DNA of 64,000 nucleotides, from assembly GCF_034669705.1 (NCBI RefSeq), contig NZ_JAXMOR010000005.1, forward strand, positions 124,001 to 188,000. Reading direction: 5' to 3'. Numbering within the stretch: the stretch's first letter is position 1; the number at the start of each line of letters is the position of its first letter. The notes beneath the pieces are model-generated. The model saw only the letters and a program-made list of their open reading frames with translations, ran no database searches and was not told the origin of the DNA. The DNA is from Marinovum sp034669705 (GTDB lineage: Bacteria > Pseudomonadota > Alphaproteobacteria > Rhodobacterales > Rhodobacteraceae). Made by a program: the position numbers and the translations under genes. Positions 7,748 to 15,305 of the stretch are shown here, piece after piece.

Positions 7748-8194
7748 ATGGCCGAAACCGATCTGATCAAGCTCTATTCCGCCCGCATTCTGGCCCTTGC
7801 TGCGGATATCCCGCACAGCCAGCGACTCGATGCGCCCGAAGCCACGGTCAAGAAACGCTCGCCGCTCTGCGGATCGACGGTGACAGTGGACGTGGTGATG
7901 AAGGATGGTCGCGTCGCCGCCTTCGGCCAGGACGTCAAGGCCTGCGCCCTCGGGCAATCGGCAGCCTCGGTGCTGGGCGCGGTGGTGATCGGGCGCAGCC
8001 CGGAAGAGCTCGAAAAGGCACAGACCGAGCTGCGCGCGATGTTGAAACAGGGCGGTCCGGTGCCGGAGGCGCCGTTCGAGGGCTACGAAGTTCTGGAACC
8101 CGCGCGGGAGTACCGCAACCGCCATGCCTCGATCCTGCTGGCGCTTGAGGCGACGGTCGAGGCCGCCCGAGAGGCGCTGGCTGTTTCCGCCTGA
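7748..8194 (+). CDS. Iron-sulfur cluster assembly scaffold protein, IscU/NifU-N-like, with two of three cysteines
   Basis: 148 aa from the ATG at 7748. The fold block LYSARILALAADIPHSQRLDAPEATVKKRSPLCGSTVTVDV and DVKACALGQSAASVL resembles the NifU N-terminal/IscU/SufU family, which builds and hands over Fe-S clusters. The first two ligand cysteines (SPLCGS and KACALG) are present. The third, usually in an R-x-K-C segment, is replaced by RNRHASILLALEA. A His occupies nearly the same place and might serve as ligand. It is probably a lineage-specific paralogue rather than the main scaffold; no isc or suf genes are adjacent. Confidence 0.78.
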   Translation: MAETDLIKLYSARILALAADIPHSQRLDAPEATVKKRSPLCGSTVTVDVVMKDGRVAAFGQDVKACALGQSAASVLGAVVIGRSPEELEKAQTELRAMLKQGGPVPEAPFEGYEVLEPAREYRNRHASILLALEATVEAAREALAVSA

Positions 8195-8212
8195 AACAAA
8201 TCAAAATTGACA

Positions 8213-8243
8213 GAAAAAAGGCCGCCTTCAGAAGAAGGCGGCC
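8213..8243 (-). terminator. Rho-independent terminator for the LexA-boxed small gene
   Basis: A 10-bp stem (GGCCGCCTTC / GAAGGCGGCC) with a 4-base loop at 8220-8243. The run of six A at 8214-8219 gives a T tail only when read on the minus strand, so it ends a leftward transcript from the 8371-8493 gene. That transcript would have a ~130-base 3' untranslated part. Confidence 0.8.
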
Positions 8244-8370
8244 AAGGAAAGCACTCACGTCCAGACGGGGGTGTTGAGGCAGACCCCGAGCTCCCAAGGG
8301 GATTGGGAAGAGGCAGGTTCGCGCGGTACGGACAGGCGCGCGAGACGCGAGAGCAGGCAGACACATTCCT

Positions 8371-8493
8371 TCAGATAAAGGCCGGCAGATGCAGGCCGGC
8401 GACCAGGAGAAACACCAGCGATACGGCGCCCATGGCGTCGTGAAGAAAGCTGAGATCGAAACGACGGCGGGTCTTTGTCACTTTCTTGAGCAT
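8371..8493 (-). CDS. 40-aa single-span membrane protein, predicted SOS-induced
   Basis: Translation: MLKKVTKTRRRFDLSFLHDA, then MGAVSLVFLLVAGLHLPAFI. A very basic N-terminus (K3, K4, K7, R9-R11) should stay in the cytoplasm and residues ~20-40 form one membrane helix ending in a short P-A-F-I tail. The ATG at 8493 has GGAG 8 bases upstream; a longer frame from 8577 would read through the LexA box and is rejected. A perfect LexA box lies 58-72 bases upstream and a terminator follows, so it is a complete monocistronic SOS-type unit. Size and layout recall SidA, the 29-aa SOS-induced division inhibitor of Caulobacter, but I see no clear sequence identity. Function is inferred only. Confidence 0.75.
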   Translation of the reverse strand: MLKKVTKTRRRFDLSFLHDAMGAVSLVFLLVAGLHLPAFI

Positions 8494-8550
8494 GATGTGT
8501 CTCCGTTGCGGTGTTGTCTCTTTGTTCTCATACTGGAAACGTTCTGTAAA

Positions 8551-8565
8551 GAACTTTCTGAGAAC
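8551..8565 (-). promoter_or_regulatory. LexA box (GTTC-N7-GTTC)
   Basis: On the minus strand the sequence is GTTCTCAGAAAGTTC, an exact match to the GTTC-N7-GTTC operator of alphaproteobacterial LexA. Further GTTC/GAAC half-sites flank it, including GTTC-N6-GTTC at 8574-8561 and GTTC-N6-GAAC starting at 8554. It lies 29 bases past the recG stop and upstream of the 40-aa membrane protein gene, the only gene it can serve. Confidence 0.85.
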
Positions 8566-8593
8566 ATTTGGGAACAAACCGCTAATGGAGGCG

Positions 8594-10684
8594 CTAACCC
8601 ACTGATATCAAACGTATGGCTTCATCCTGCCGCATCAACCAAAGCAGAACACGCGTCGCCCGCCCCCTGACGCTCTCGAGCGTGGGGTCGGTGGTCAGCA
8701 GCGCGCGCGCATCGGTCTGGGCAGTCGACATCAGGCCGGTCTGGCTTTCCACATCGGCCACCCGGAATCGCGGCACCCCGGATTGCGCCGTACCGATCAC
8801 GTCGCCGGCGCCGCGCATTGCGAGGTCGGTCTCGGAGATGACGAAACCGTCCTCGGTATTGCGCAACGTTTCCAATCGCTTGCGCCCGGCCTCACCAAGT
8901 GGCGACTGATACAGCAGCAGGCAGGTCGACGCCTGATCGCCCCGCCCCACCCGGCCGCGCAGCTGGTGCAATTGCGCGAGCCCGAAGGTCTCGGCGCGCT
9001 CGATCACCATGATCGTCGCGTTCGGCACGTTGACGCCGACCTCGATCACCGTGGTGGCCACCAGAACGGAGGTTTCGCCGGCTTGAAACCGGCGCATGGC
9101 GGCATCCTTGTCGGCCGGTGGCATCTGCCCGTGCACCAGCCCCACGCGCCCCTCGCCAAGCGCGGCGCGCAGCCGTTTGAACCGCTCCTCGGCGGCGGTC
9201 ATGTCAGAGGTCTCGCTCTCCTCGACCAGCGGGCAGACCCAATAGACCTGCCGGCCCTCGTCGGCGGCGGCCCGGATGCGGCCCACCACCTCGCTCAGCC
9301 GTTCGGTCGAGACCAGCGCGGTGGTGATCGGCTTGCGCCCCGGCGGCTTCTCGTCGAGCACCGAGACGTCCATGTCGCCGTATTGCGCCAGAGCCAGACT
9401 GCGGGGGATCGGTGTCGCGGTCATCACCAGCACGTCGGCCAGCACCCCCTTGGCCCCCAGCGCCAGCCGTTGCCGAACGCCGAACCGGTGCTGTTCATCG
9501 ACCACGGCGAGCCGCAGGTCGCGAAACACCACATCCTCCTGAAACACCGCGTGGGTGCCGACAAGCACCTGAATTTCCCCGTTTTTCAACGCCGAGAGCT
9601 TTGCTGCCCGCTCGGCGCCCTTATCACGCCCGGTGAGCAGCTCGAGCACCACGCCGGCGCTTTCCGCCAGCGGCTGCAGCCCTTCAAGGTGCTGCCGTGC
9701 GAGTATCTCGGTCGGCGCCATCATCACGCCCTGCCCGCCGGCCTCGACCGCGATCAGCAGGGCCATGAAGGCCACAAGGGTCTTGCCGGCGCCGACGTCG
9801 CCCTGCAAAAGCCGGTTCATCCGCTTGTCCCGCGCCATGTCGCCGGCGATATCCGCAATCGCCCGGGTCTGCGCTCCGGTGGGCACGTAAGGCAGGGATT
9901 TCAATACCTTGCCCTGCAACACTCCGGTGCCTTCGCTGCTTCGCCCGGCGCCCTTGCGGCGGGTCTGCCGGGCCAGAGCCAGGGTCATCTGATGCGCGAA
10001 GAGTTCGTCATAGGCCAGACGCAAACGCGCCGGATGCATCGGCGAGAGCATAGCGCCATCCTCAGGAGTGTGCGCCTGCGCCAGTGCCTCGGCCCAGGTC
10101 GGCCACCCCTCTTGGCGCAGCAGCGAAGGCTCGATCCATTCCGCCAGTTCAGGCACCCGGGTCAGGGCCCCCTGCGCAGCCTTGTGCATCGCTTTTTGCG
10201 TCACCCCGGCGGTCAGCGGATAGACCGGCTCGAAATCGGGGATCTCATGCGCCTCATCGAGTGGCAGGATGTGATCGGGGTGCACCATCTGGGCCATCCC
10301 GTCGAACAGCTCGACCTTGCCAGAGACCACGCGGCGCGCGCCGCTTGGCAGGATTTTACGCAGATAGTCGCCGCGGGCGTGGAAAAATACGAGCTGGAAG
10401 GCGGCCTGCGCGTCCTGAACGGTGACGCGATAGGCACCGGAACGGCTGCGCGGCGCGGTATGGCGGCCGATCTCGACCTCGACGGTGACCACGCCGGGCA
10501 GATCGGCGCCCTGCACGCTGTCGCGCTTGCGCCGGTCGATGCCGGAATGCGGCAGGGTAAAGAGCAGGTCGCGCGGGGCCTCGATCGCCAGCCCCGCGAG
10601 GGACTTGGCGGTCTTGGGGCCGACGCCCGGCAAGGTCTCGAGGTCCGCGAACAGCGGAAACAGCGGCTCCGGCCGGCTGCTCAT
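8594..10684 (-). CDS. recG: ATP-dependent DNA helicase RecG
   Basis: 696 aa. It remodels stalled forks and branched recombination intermediates. The N-terminal wedge/OB domain occupies ~1-250, with GVGPKTAKSLAGL near the start. The helicase core has Walker A GDVGAGKT, the DEQH box (VVDEQHRFGVRQR), TATPIPRSLAL and the motif VI region QLRGRVGRGDQAS. Length fits. Its ATG at 10684 overlaps the ligA stop by 4 bases (ATGA), so ligA and recG form an operon. The frame continues upstream of this ATG as a ligA shadow and should not be used. Confidence 0.97.
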   Translation of the reverse strand: MSSRPEPLFPLFADLETLPGVGPKTAKSLAGLAIEAPRDLLFTLPHSGIDRRKRDSVQGADLPGVVTVEVEIGRHTAPRSRSGAYRVTVQDAQAAFQLVFFHARGDYLRKILPSGARRVVSGKVELFDGMAQMVHPDHILPLDEAHEIPDFEPVYPLTAGVTQKAMHKAAQGALTRVPELAEWIEPSLLRQEGWPTWAEALAQAHTPEDGAMLSPMHPARLRLAYDELFAHQMTLALARQTRRKGAGRSSEGTGVLQGKVLKSLPYVPTGAQTRAIADIAGDMARDKRMNRLLQGDVGAGKTLVAFMALLIAVEAGGQGVMMAPTEILARQHLEGLQPLAESAGVVLELLTGRDKGAERAAKLSALKNGEIQVLVGTHAVFQEDVVFRDLRLAVVDEQHRFGVRQRLALGAKGVLADVLVMTATPIPRSLALAQYGDMDVSVLDEKPPGRKPITTALVSTERLSEVVGRIRAAADEGRQVYWVCPLVEESETSDMTAAEERFKRLRAALGEGRVGLVHGQMPPADKDAAMRRFQAGETSVLVATTVIEVGVNVPNATIMVIERAETFGLAQLHQLRGRVGRGDQASTCLLLYQSPLGEAGRKRLETLRNTEDGFVISETDLAMRGAGDVIGTAQSGVPRFRVADVESQTGLMSTAQTDARALLTTDPTLESVRGRATRVLLWLMRQDEAIRLISVG

Positions 10685-12798
10685 GCGCCGATCAGGGCCA
10701 GCCACCCGTCTTCGTCCAGCATCTTTATCCCCAGTTCGGCGGCCTTCTTGCCCTTCGATCCCGCGCCCGGGCCGGCGACCACCAGGTCGGTCTTCGTCGA
10801 CACCGACCCCGAGACCTTGGCGCCCAGCGCCTCGGCCCGGGCCTTGGCCTCGGCGCGGGTCATCTTCTCGAGCGAGCCGGTGAAGACGATGGTCATGCCG
10901 GCCACCGGGCTGCCTTCGACTTTTGGTTTGGCGGCATCCTGGATGTCGAGCTGCGCGGCCAGCCGGTCGATCGCGGCGCGCTCGGCCTCCTGGCCGAAGG
11001 CCGCGACCAGCGAGGTGGCCATGACCTGGCCCACGCCGTCGACGCCGAGCAGGTCGTCCCAGGCCGCGCCCTCCATCGGTTGCGCCTCGGTCATCGCGGC
11101 ATCGAAGGCGTTCCATGCGCCGTAGTGGCCGGCCAGCAGGTTGGCGGATTGCTCGCCCACATGGCGGATGCCGAGGCCGAAGATCAGCCGGGAGAGTGGG
11201 ATTTTCCGGCGCTCGTCGATGGCCTCAAAGAGCTTCTGCGCCGATTTCTCGCCCCAGCCCTCGCGGTTTTTCAGCTGCTGCATCCCCTGGCCGTAGCGCT
11301 CGCGCAGGGTAAAGATGTCGGCCGGTTCGGCGATCCAGCCGTCGCGATAGAATTGCTCGACCTGTTTGGCGCCGAGCCCGTCGATGTCAAACGCCTGGCG
11401 GGAGACGAAATGTTTCAATTTCTCAATCTGTTGCGCTGGGCAGATCAGCCCGCCGGTGCAGCGGCGCACGGCGTCGCCCTCATCGCGCAGCGCCTCCGAT
11501 CCGCAGTCCGGGCAGGTCTCGGGAAAGACGTAGGGCGCGCTGTCCTCAGGGCGTTTCGACAGGTCGACATCGGCCACCTTGGGAATCACGTCGCCGGCGC
11601 GGTAGACCTGCACCCAGTCGCCGATCCGGATGTCCTTGCCACTGCGGATCTCGCCGCCGCTGCTGTCGCGGCCGGCAATGTAGTCCTCGTTGTGCAGGGT
11701 GGCATTCGAGACGACGACGCCGCCGACGGTCACCGGGGTGAGCCGCGCCACCGGGCTCAGCGCGCCGGTGCGACCGACCTGGATGTCGATGCCGTCAAGC
11801 CGCGTCCAGGCCAGTTCGGCGGGGAACTTATGCGCAATCGCCCAGCGCGGCGTGGTCGAGCGAAAGCCCAGGCGCTCCTGCAGATCGAGCCGGTCGATCT
11901 TGTAGACCACACCGTCGATGTCATAACCCAGCGTCGCGCGCTGCGCCTCGATCGCGCGGTAGAGCGCCATCATCTCGGCCGGGGTCTCGCAGCGGCGGGT
12001 CAGATCGTTGGTCTGGAACCCCAGGTCAGCCAGTCGCTCGATGGCGGCGGATTGCGTCTCGGCCAGCGGCTCCGACAGCACACCCCAGCTGTAGGCGAAA
12101 AACGCCAGCGGCCGGTCGCGGGTGATTTCGGGGTCGAGCTGGCGCAGGGAGCCGGCGGCGGCGTTGCGCGGGTTGGCAAAGCTCTTGCCGCCGCGCTCGG
12201 ACTGGCGGAGATTGAGCGCCTCGAAATCGGCGTGGCGCATGTAGACCTCGCCGCGCACCTCGAGCACCTCCGGCGCGCCGGTCAGTATCTCGGGGATGGT
12301 GTCGATGGTGCGGGCATTGGCGGTGACGTTTTCGCCGGTCTCGCCATCGCCCCGGGTCGCGGCGGTGACCAGCCGGCCGTTCTCATAGCGCAGCGAGAGC
12401 GAGAGCCCGTCGATCTTGGGTTCGGCGGTATAGGCGAGCGGTTCGTCCTCGGGCCAGTTGAGATAGCGGCGAATGCCGGTGTCGAACTCGAGCACATCGC
12501 TGTCGTCGAAGGCATTGCCGAGGCTCATCATCCGCAGCTGGTGGGGGACCTTGGCAAAACCCTCGGCAGGCGCAGCGCCGACCTGGTCCGACGGGCTGTC
12601 TTCACGCTTGAGCGCCGGAAAGCGCGCCTCGATCTCGGCGTTGCGGCGTTTGAGCGCATCGTAATCGGCATCGGCGATCTCCGGTGCGTCCTCGCCGTGA
12701 TAGGCTTGGTTGGCGGCCCCCAGCACCTCGGCCAGCGCCGCGAGTTCCTCGCGCGCCTGATCTTCGGTCAATTCGGAAACAGCAGTGTCGCGCGTCAT
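10681..12798 (-). CDS. ligA: NAD-dependent DNA ligase LigA
   Basis: 705 aa. It seals nicks during replication and repair using NAD+. The adenylation domain has the active lysine K128 in EPKIDGLS. The zinc finger is built from CPDC...C...C (CPDCGSEALRD, RRCTGGLICPA), helix-hairpin-helix repeats follow, and a BRCT domain ends the protein (IVFTGSLEKMTRAEAKARAE, then VAGPGAGSKGKKAAELG). Full length and intact. It is the upstream gene of a ligA-recG pair. Confidence 0.98.
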   Translation of the reverse strand: MTRDTAVSELTEDQAREELAALAEVLGAANQAYHGEDAPEIADADYDALKRRNAEIEARFPALKREDSPSDQVGAAPAEGFAKVPHQLRMMSLGNAFDDSDVLEFDTGIRRYLNWPEDEPLAYTAEPKIDGLSLSLRYENGRLVTAATRGDGETGENVTANARTIDTIPEILTGAPEVLEVRGEVYMRHADFEALNLRQSERGGKSFANPRNAAAGSLRQLDPEITRDRPLAFFAYSWGVLSEPLAETQSAAIERLADLGFQTNDLTRRCETPAEMMALYRAIEAQRATLGYDIDGVVYKIDRLDLQERLGFRSTTPRWAIAHKFPAELAWTRLDGIDIQVGRTGALSPVARLTPVTVGGVVVSNATLHNEDYIAGRDSSGGEIRSGKDIRIGDWVQVYRAGDVIPKVADVDLSKRPEDSAPYVFPETCPDCGSEALRDEGDAVRRCTGGLICPAQQIEKLKHFVSRQAFDIDGLGAKQVEQFYRDGWIAEPADIFTLRERYGQGMQQLKNREGWGEKSAQKLFEAIDERRKIPLSRLIFGLGIRHVGEQSANLLAGHYGAWNAFDAAMTEAQPMEGAAWDDLLGVDGVGQVMATSLVAAFGQEAERAAIDRLAAQLDIQDAAKPKVEGSPVAGMTIVFTGSLEKMTRAEAKARAEALGAKVSGSVSTKTDLVVAGPGAGSKGKKAAELGIKMLDEDGWLALIGA

Positions 12799-12872
12799 CT
12801 AACCCCCCGCAATTCTTCCCAAGTGATAGGGCGCGGGCGGCACAGGGTCCAGTCGGTTTGCGCGGGCTCGGA

Positions 12873-13592
12873 TCAGGCGCCGATGGCGAGACGATCGCCG
12901 CCGTCGAGTTCCTTGGGGCTCGGGTCGCGCAGCACATAGCCCCGGCCCCAGACGGTCTCGATGTAATTGTCGCCGCCGGTGGCATTGCTGAGCTTCTTGC
13001 GAAGTTTACAGATAAAGACGTCGATGATCTTCAATTCCGGCTCGTCCATGCCGCCGTAAAGGTGATTGAGGAACATCTCCTTGGTCAGGGTCGTGCCCTT
13101 GCGCAGGCTGAGCAATTCGAGCATCTGGTATTCCTTGCCGGTCAGATGGACCGGCCGTCCGCCGACCTCCACCGTCTTGGCATCGAGATCGACCGAGATC
13201 TGCCCGGTGTGGATCACCGATTGCGAATGCTCCTTGGAGCGGCGGATGATCGCGTGGATGCGCGCCACCAGTTCCTCGCGGTGGAACGGCTTGGTCAGGT
13301 AATCATCGGCGCCAAAGCCGAAGCCCTTGAGTTTGTTGTCAGTATCGTCGGACCCGGAGAGGATCAGGATGGGCGTTTCCACCCGCGCGAGACGCAGCTG
13401 GCGCAGCACCTCGTGGCCATTCATGTCCGGCAGGCCGAGATCGAGGAGGATCAGGTCGTAATCATAGAGCTTGGCCAGATCGATCCCTTCTTCCCCGAGG
13501 TCGGTACAATAGACATTCAGATTGGCATGGGTCAGCATCAATTCGATGCTCTTGGCGGTGGTAGGGTCATCCTCAACCAGCAACACACGCAT
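12873..13592 (-). CDS. ctrA: Cell-cycle response regulator CtrA
   Basis: 239 aa. An OmpR-type regulator: receiver domain 1-120 with acidic pocket E7-D8-D9, phospho-acceptor D51 (LLDLGLPDMNGHE) and KPF motif, then a winged-helix DNA-binding domain with TGKEYQMLELLSLRKGTTLT and IDVFICKLRKKL. The wording matches CtrA closely. In Caulobacter it is the essential master of cell cycle; in Rhodobacterales it is usually non-essential and drives motility, gene-transfer-agent release and related traits. A near-consensus CtrA site 54-68 bases upstream suggests autoregulation. The inhibitor gene sciP lies just upstream on the same strand. Confidence 0.96.
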   Translation of the reverse strand: MRVLLVEDDPTTAKSIELMLTHANLNVYCTDLGEEGIDLAKLYDYDLILLDLGLPDMNGHEVLRQLRLARVETPILILSGSDDTDNKLKGFGFGADDYLTKPFHREELVARIHAIIRRSKEHSQSVIHTGQISVDLDAKTVEVGGRPVHLTGKEYQMLELLSLRKGTTLTKEMFLNHLYGGMDEPELKIIDVFICKLRKKLSNATGGDNYIETVWGRGYVLRDPSPKELDGGDRLAIGA

Positions 13593-13645
13593 GTTCTTGT
13601 CTCCAATCGACAGCCTCGTTATCGTCCTAACCTGTGGTAGAAAGG

Positions 13646-13660
13646 TTAACCGACTGTTAC
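13646..13660. promoter_or_regulatory. CtrA binding site upstream of ctrA
   Basis: TTAA-CCGACTG-TTAC fits the CtrA full site TTAA-N7-TTAA with a single last-base change. It lies between ctrA and sciP, so it could control ctrA itself. A partial inverted TAACC...GGTTA pair (13628-13649) overlaps it. Confidence 0.65.
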
Positions 13661-13688
13661 CGTATCAGGGGAAAAAGCAGAACACAAC

Positions 13689-13967
13689 TTAAGGTTGCCG
13701 GTATTTCTGAACAGCGGTAGCTTTCAAGGCATCCTCTCCGAATTGTGTGACCGCGGTCACCCATTCACGAAACTCGTCGGCCGAGATCGCATAGCGTTTC
13801 TGCGCCTCTTCCTGCGAAATCAGGCCGTAGATCACCCCGCGCACCACGGCGGCCTTGCGCGAGGCGACCCAGCGCCGGGTCTGCGGCGGGGGAAGATCGG
13901 CGCGTGTCATCACCGTGCCATCGGGCAGGTTGACGGCGCGCGGACCTTCGACTTTCTTCAGGTACAT
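13689..13967 (-). CDS. sciP: CtrA inhibitor SciP (DUF1153 protein)
   Basis: 92 aa from the ATG at 13967, with GAGGA just upstream. It begins MYLKKVEGPRAVNLPDG, and the later segments ADLPPPQTRRWVASRKAAVV and ISQEEAQKRYAISADEFREW match DUF1153. The family founder, SciP of Caulobacter, binds CtrA and blocks activation of its targets. The helix-turn-helix-like C-terminal half fits that role. It is immediately upstream of ctrA (97 bases between stop and ctrA ATG), so regulator and inhibitor may share control. A much longer open frame upstream is antisense to mnmA and is not coding. Confidence 0.92.
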   Translation of the reverse strand: MYLKKVEGPRAVNLPDGTVMTRADLPPPQTRRWVASRKAAVVRGVIYGLISQEEAQKRYAISADEFREWVTAVTQFGEDALKATAVQKYRQP

Positions 13968-14034
13968 GGCGTCCTCGTCCAGCTTTTGCCTGAAACCATG
14001 GCCCGCGTTGCTTAACCGCAGGTGAAAGCCGGTC

Positions 14035-14062
14035 TTGAGAGTATCTCGGATTTTCCTATATT
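14035..14062 (+). promoter_or_regulatory. Sigma-70-type promoter of mnmA
   Basis: TTGAGA (14035-14040), 16-base spacer, TATATT (14057-14062). Transcription would start near 14069, about 20 bases before the mnmA ATG and its AAGGGG ribosome site. Confidence 0.6.
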
Positions 14063-14090
14063 CTCGCGGACTTCCGAAAAGGGGATTCGC

Positions 14091-15236
14091 ATGTCTGCCG
14101 TCGCAACCGATGCGCTCAATTCTTTGGGCTTTGCCAAACCGCCCTCCGAGACCCGCGTCGTCGTGGCGATGTCCGGCGGGGTCGACAGTTCCGTCGTCGC
14201 CGCCGAACTGGCGCGCGAGGGCTATGACGTGGTGGGCATCACCCTGCAGCTCTATGACCACGGCGCGGCGCTGGCCAAGAAGGGCGCCTGCTGTGCCGGC
14301 CGCGACATCCACGATGCCCGCCGGGTGGCCGAGGAGATGGGCTTTCCGCATTACGTGCTGGATTACGAGAACGTCTTTCGCGACGCGGTGATGGACGAAT
14401 TCGCCGACAGCTATCTCGGCGGCGCCACGCCCGTGCCCTGCATCCGCTGCAACGAGCGGGTGAAGTTCAAGGACCTGCTGCAGACCGCCCGCGATCTGGA
14501 TGCCGACTGCATGGCGACCGGCCATTACATCCAGCGCAAGATGGGCACCAAGCGGGCCGAGCTGCATTGCGCCGCCGACAAGGTGCGCGACCAGAGCTAC
14601 TTTCTGTTCTCCACCACCCAGGAGCAACTCGACTACCTGCGCTTCCCGCTGGGCCATCTGGAGAGCAAGGAAGACACCCGCAGGCTGGCCGCCAAGCACG
14701 GCCTGCCGGTGGCCGACAAGCCCGACAGCCAGGACATCTGCTTCGTGCCGGACGGCAATTACGCCAAGGTGATCGAGAAGCTGCGCCCCGGCGCGGCCGA
14801 GCCGGGCGAGATCGTCCATGCCGATGGCCGGGTGCTGGGAGAGCATGCCGGGGTGATCCACTATACCATCGGCCAGCGCCGGGGTCTGGGCATCGGCGGG
14901 CTCAGCGAGCCGCTCTACGTGGTCAAGCTCGATGTCGAGGCCAAGCAGGTGGTGGTCGGACCGAAGGAGATGCTCTCGACCCGGACGATCCCGGTGCGAG
15001 AGGTCAACTGGCTGGGCGACGGCGGCTTTGCCGACCTGCAAGAGCGCGAGATCGCGGTCAAGGTGCGCTCGACCCGACCGCCGCGCGCGGCGCTCTTGCG
15101 GCCGCTGTCGGCGACCGAGGCCGAGGTGGAGCTGCTGACGCCTGAGGAAGGCGTCTCGCCCGGACAGGCCTGCGTTTTCTATGACACCGAGAGCACCCGG
15201 GTGCTGGGCGGCGGCTGGATCTGGCGCGGCAGGTAA
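14091..15236 (+). CDS. mnmA: tRNA-specific 2-thiouridylase MnmA
   Basis: 381 aa. It adds sulfur to the wobble uridine-34 of tRNA Lys, Glu and Gln. The PP-loop SGGVDSS is at 28-34. The catalytic cysteines are C120 in PVPCIRCNE (C117 is the other Cys of that CxxC) and C217 in SQDICFV. A beta-barrel C-terminal domain follows (KVRSTRPP, EEGVSPGQACVFYD). The start at 14091 follows AAGGGG and a promoter; an in-frame ATG at 14022 lies upstream of that promoter. Intact and of normal length. Confidence 0.96.
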   Translation: MSAVATDALNSLGFAKPPSETRVVVAMSGGVDSSVVAAELAREGYDVVGITLQLYDHGAALAKKGACCAGRDIHDARRVAEEMGFPHYVLDYENVFRDAVMDEFADSYLGGATPVPCIRCNERVKFKDLLQTARDLDADCMATGHYIQRKMGTKRAELHCAADKVRDQSYFLFSTTQEQLDYLRFPLGHLESKEDTRRLAAKHGLPVADKPDSQDICFVPDGNYAKVIEKLRPGAAEPGEIVHADGRVLGEHAGVIHYTIGQRRGLGIGGLSEPLYVVKLDVEAKQVVVGPKEMLSTRTIPVREVNWLGDGGFADLQEREIAVKVRSTRPPRAALLRPLSATEAEVELLTPEEGVSPGQACVFYDTESTRVLGGGWIWRGR

Positions 15237-15305
15237 CGGCCCTTCCGCCCCGCGCCGGCCGCCCTCGAGAGGACAGCCACGGGGCGAAAGAGCCGCGCCC
15301 GGGGG

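Noticed and set aside
7935..8366. Minus-strand frames downstream of the 40-aa SOS-type gene
   Set aside because: They read straight through a strong terminator and into the IscU-like gene antisense.
8783..12939. Long plus-strand frames over recG and ligA (780 and 619 aa)
   Set aside because: Both are antisense to intact, well-recognised enzymes.
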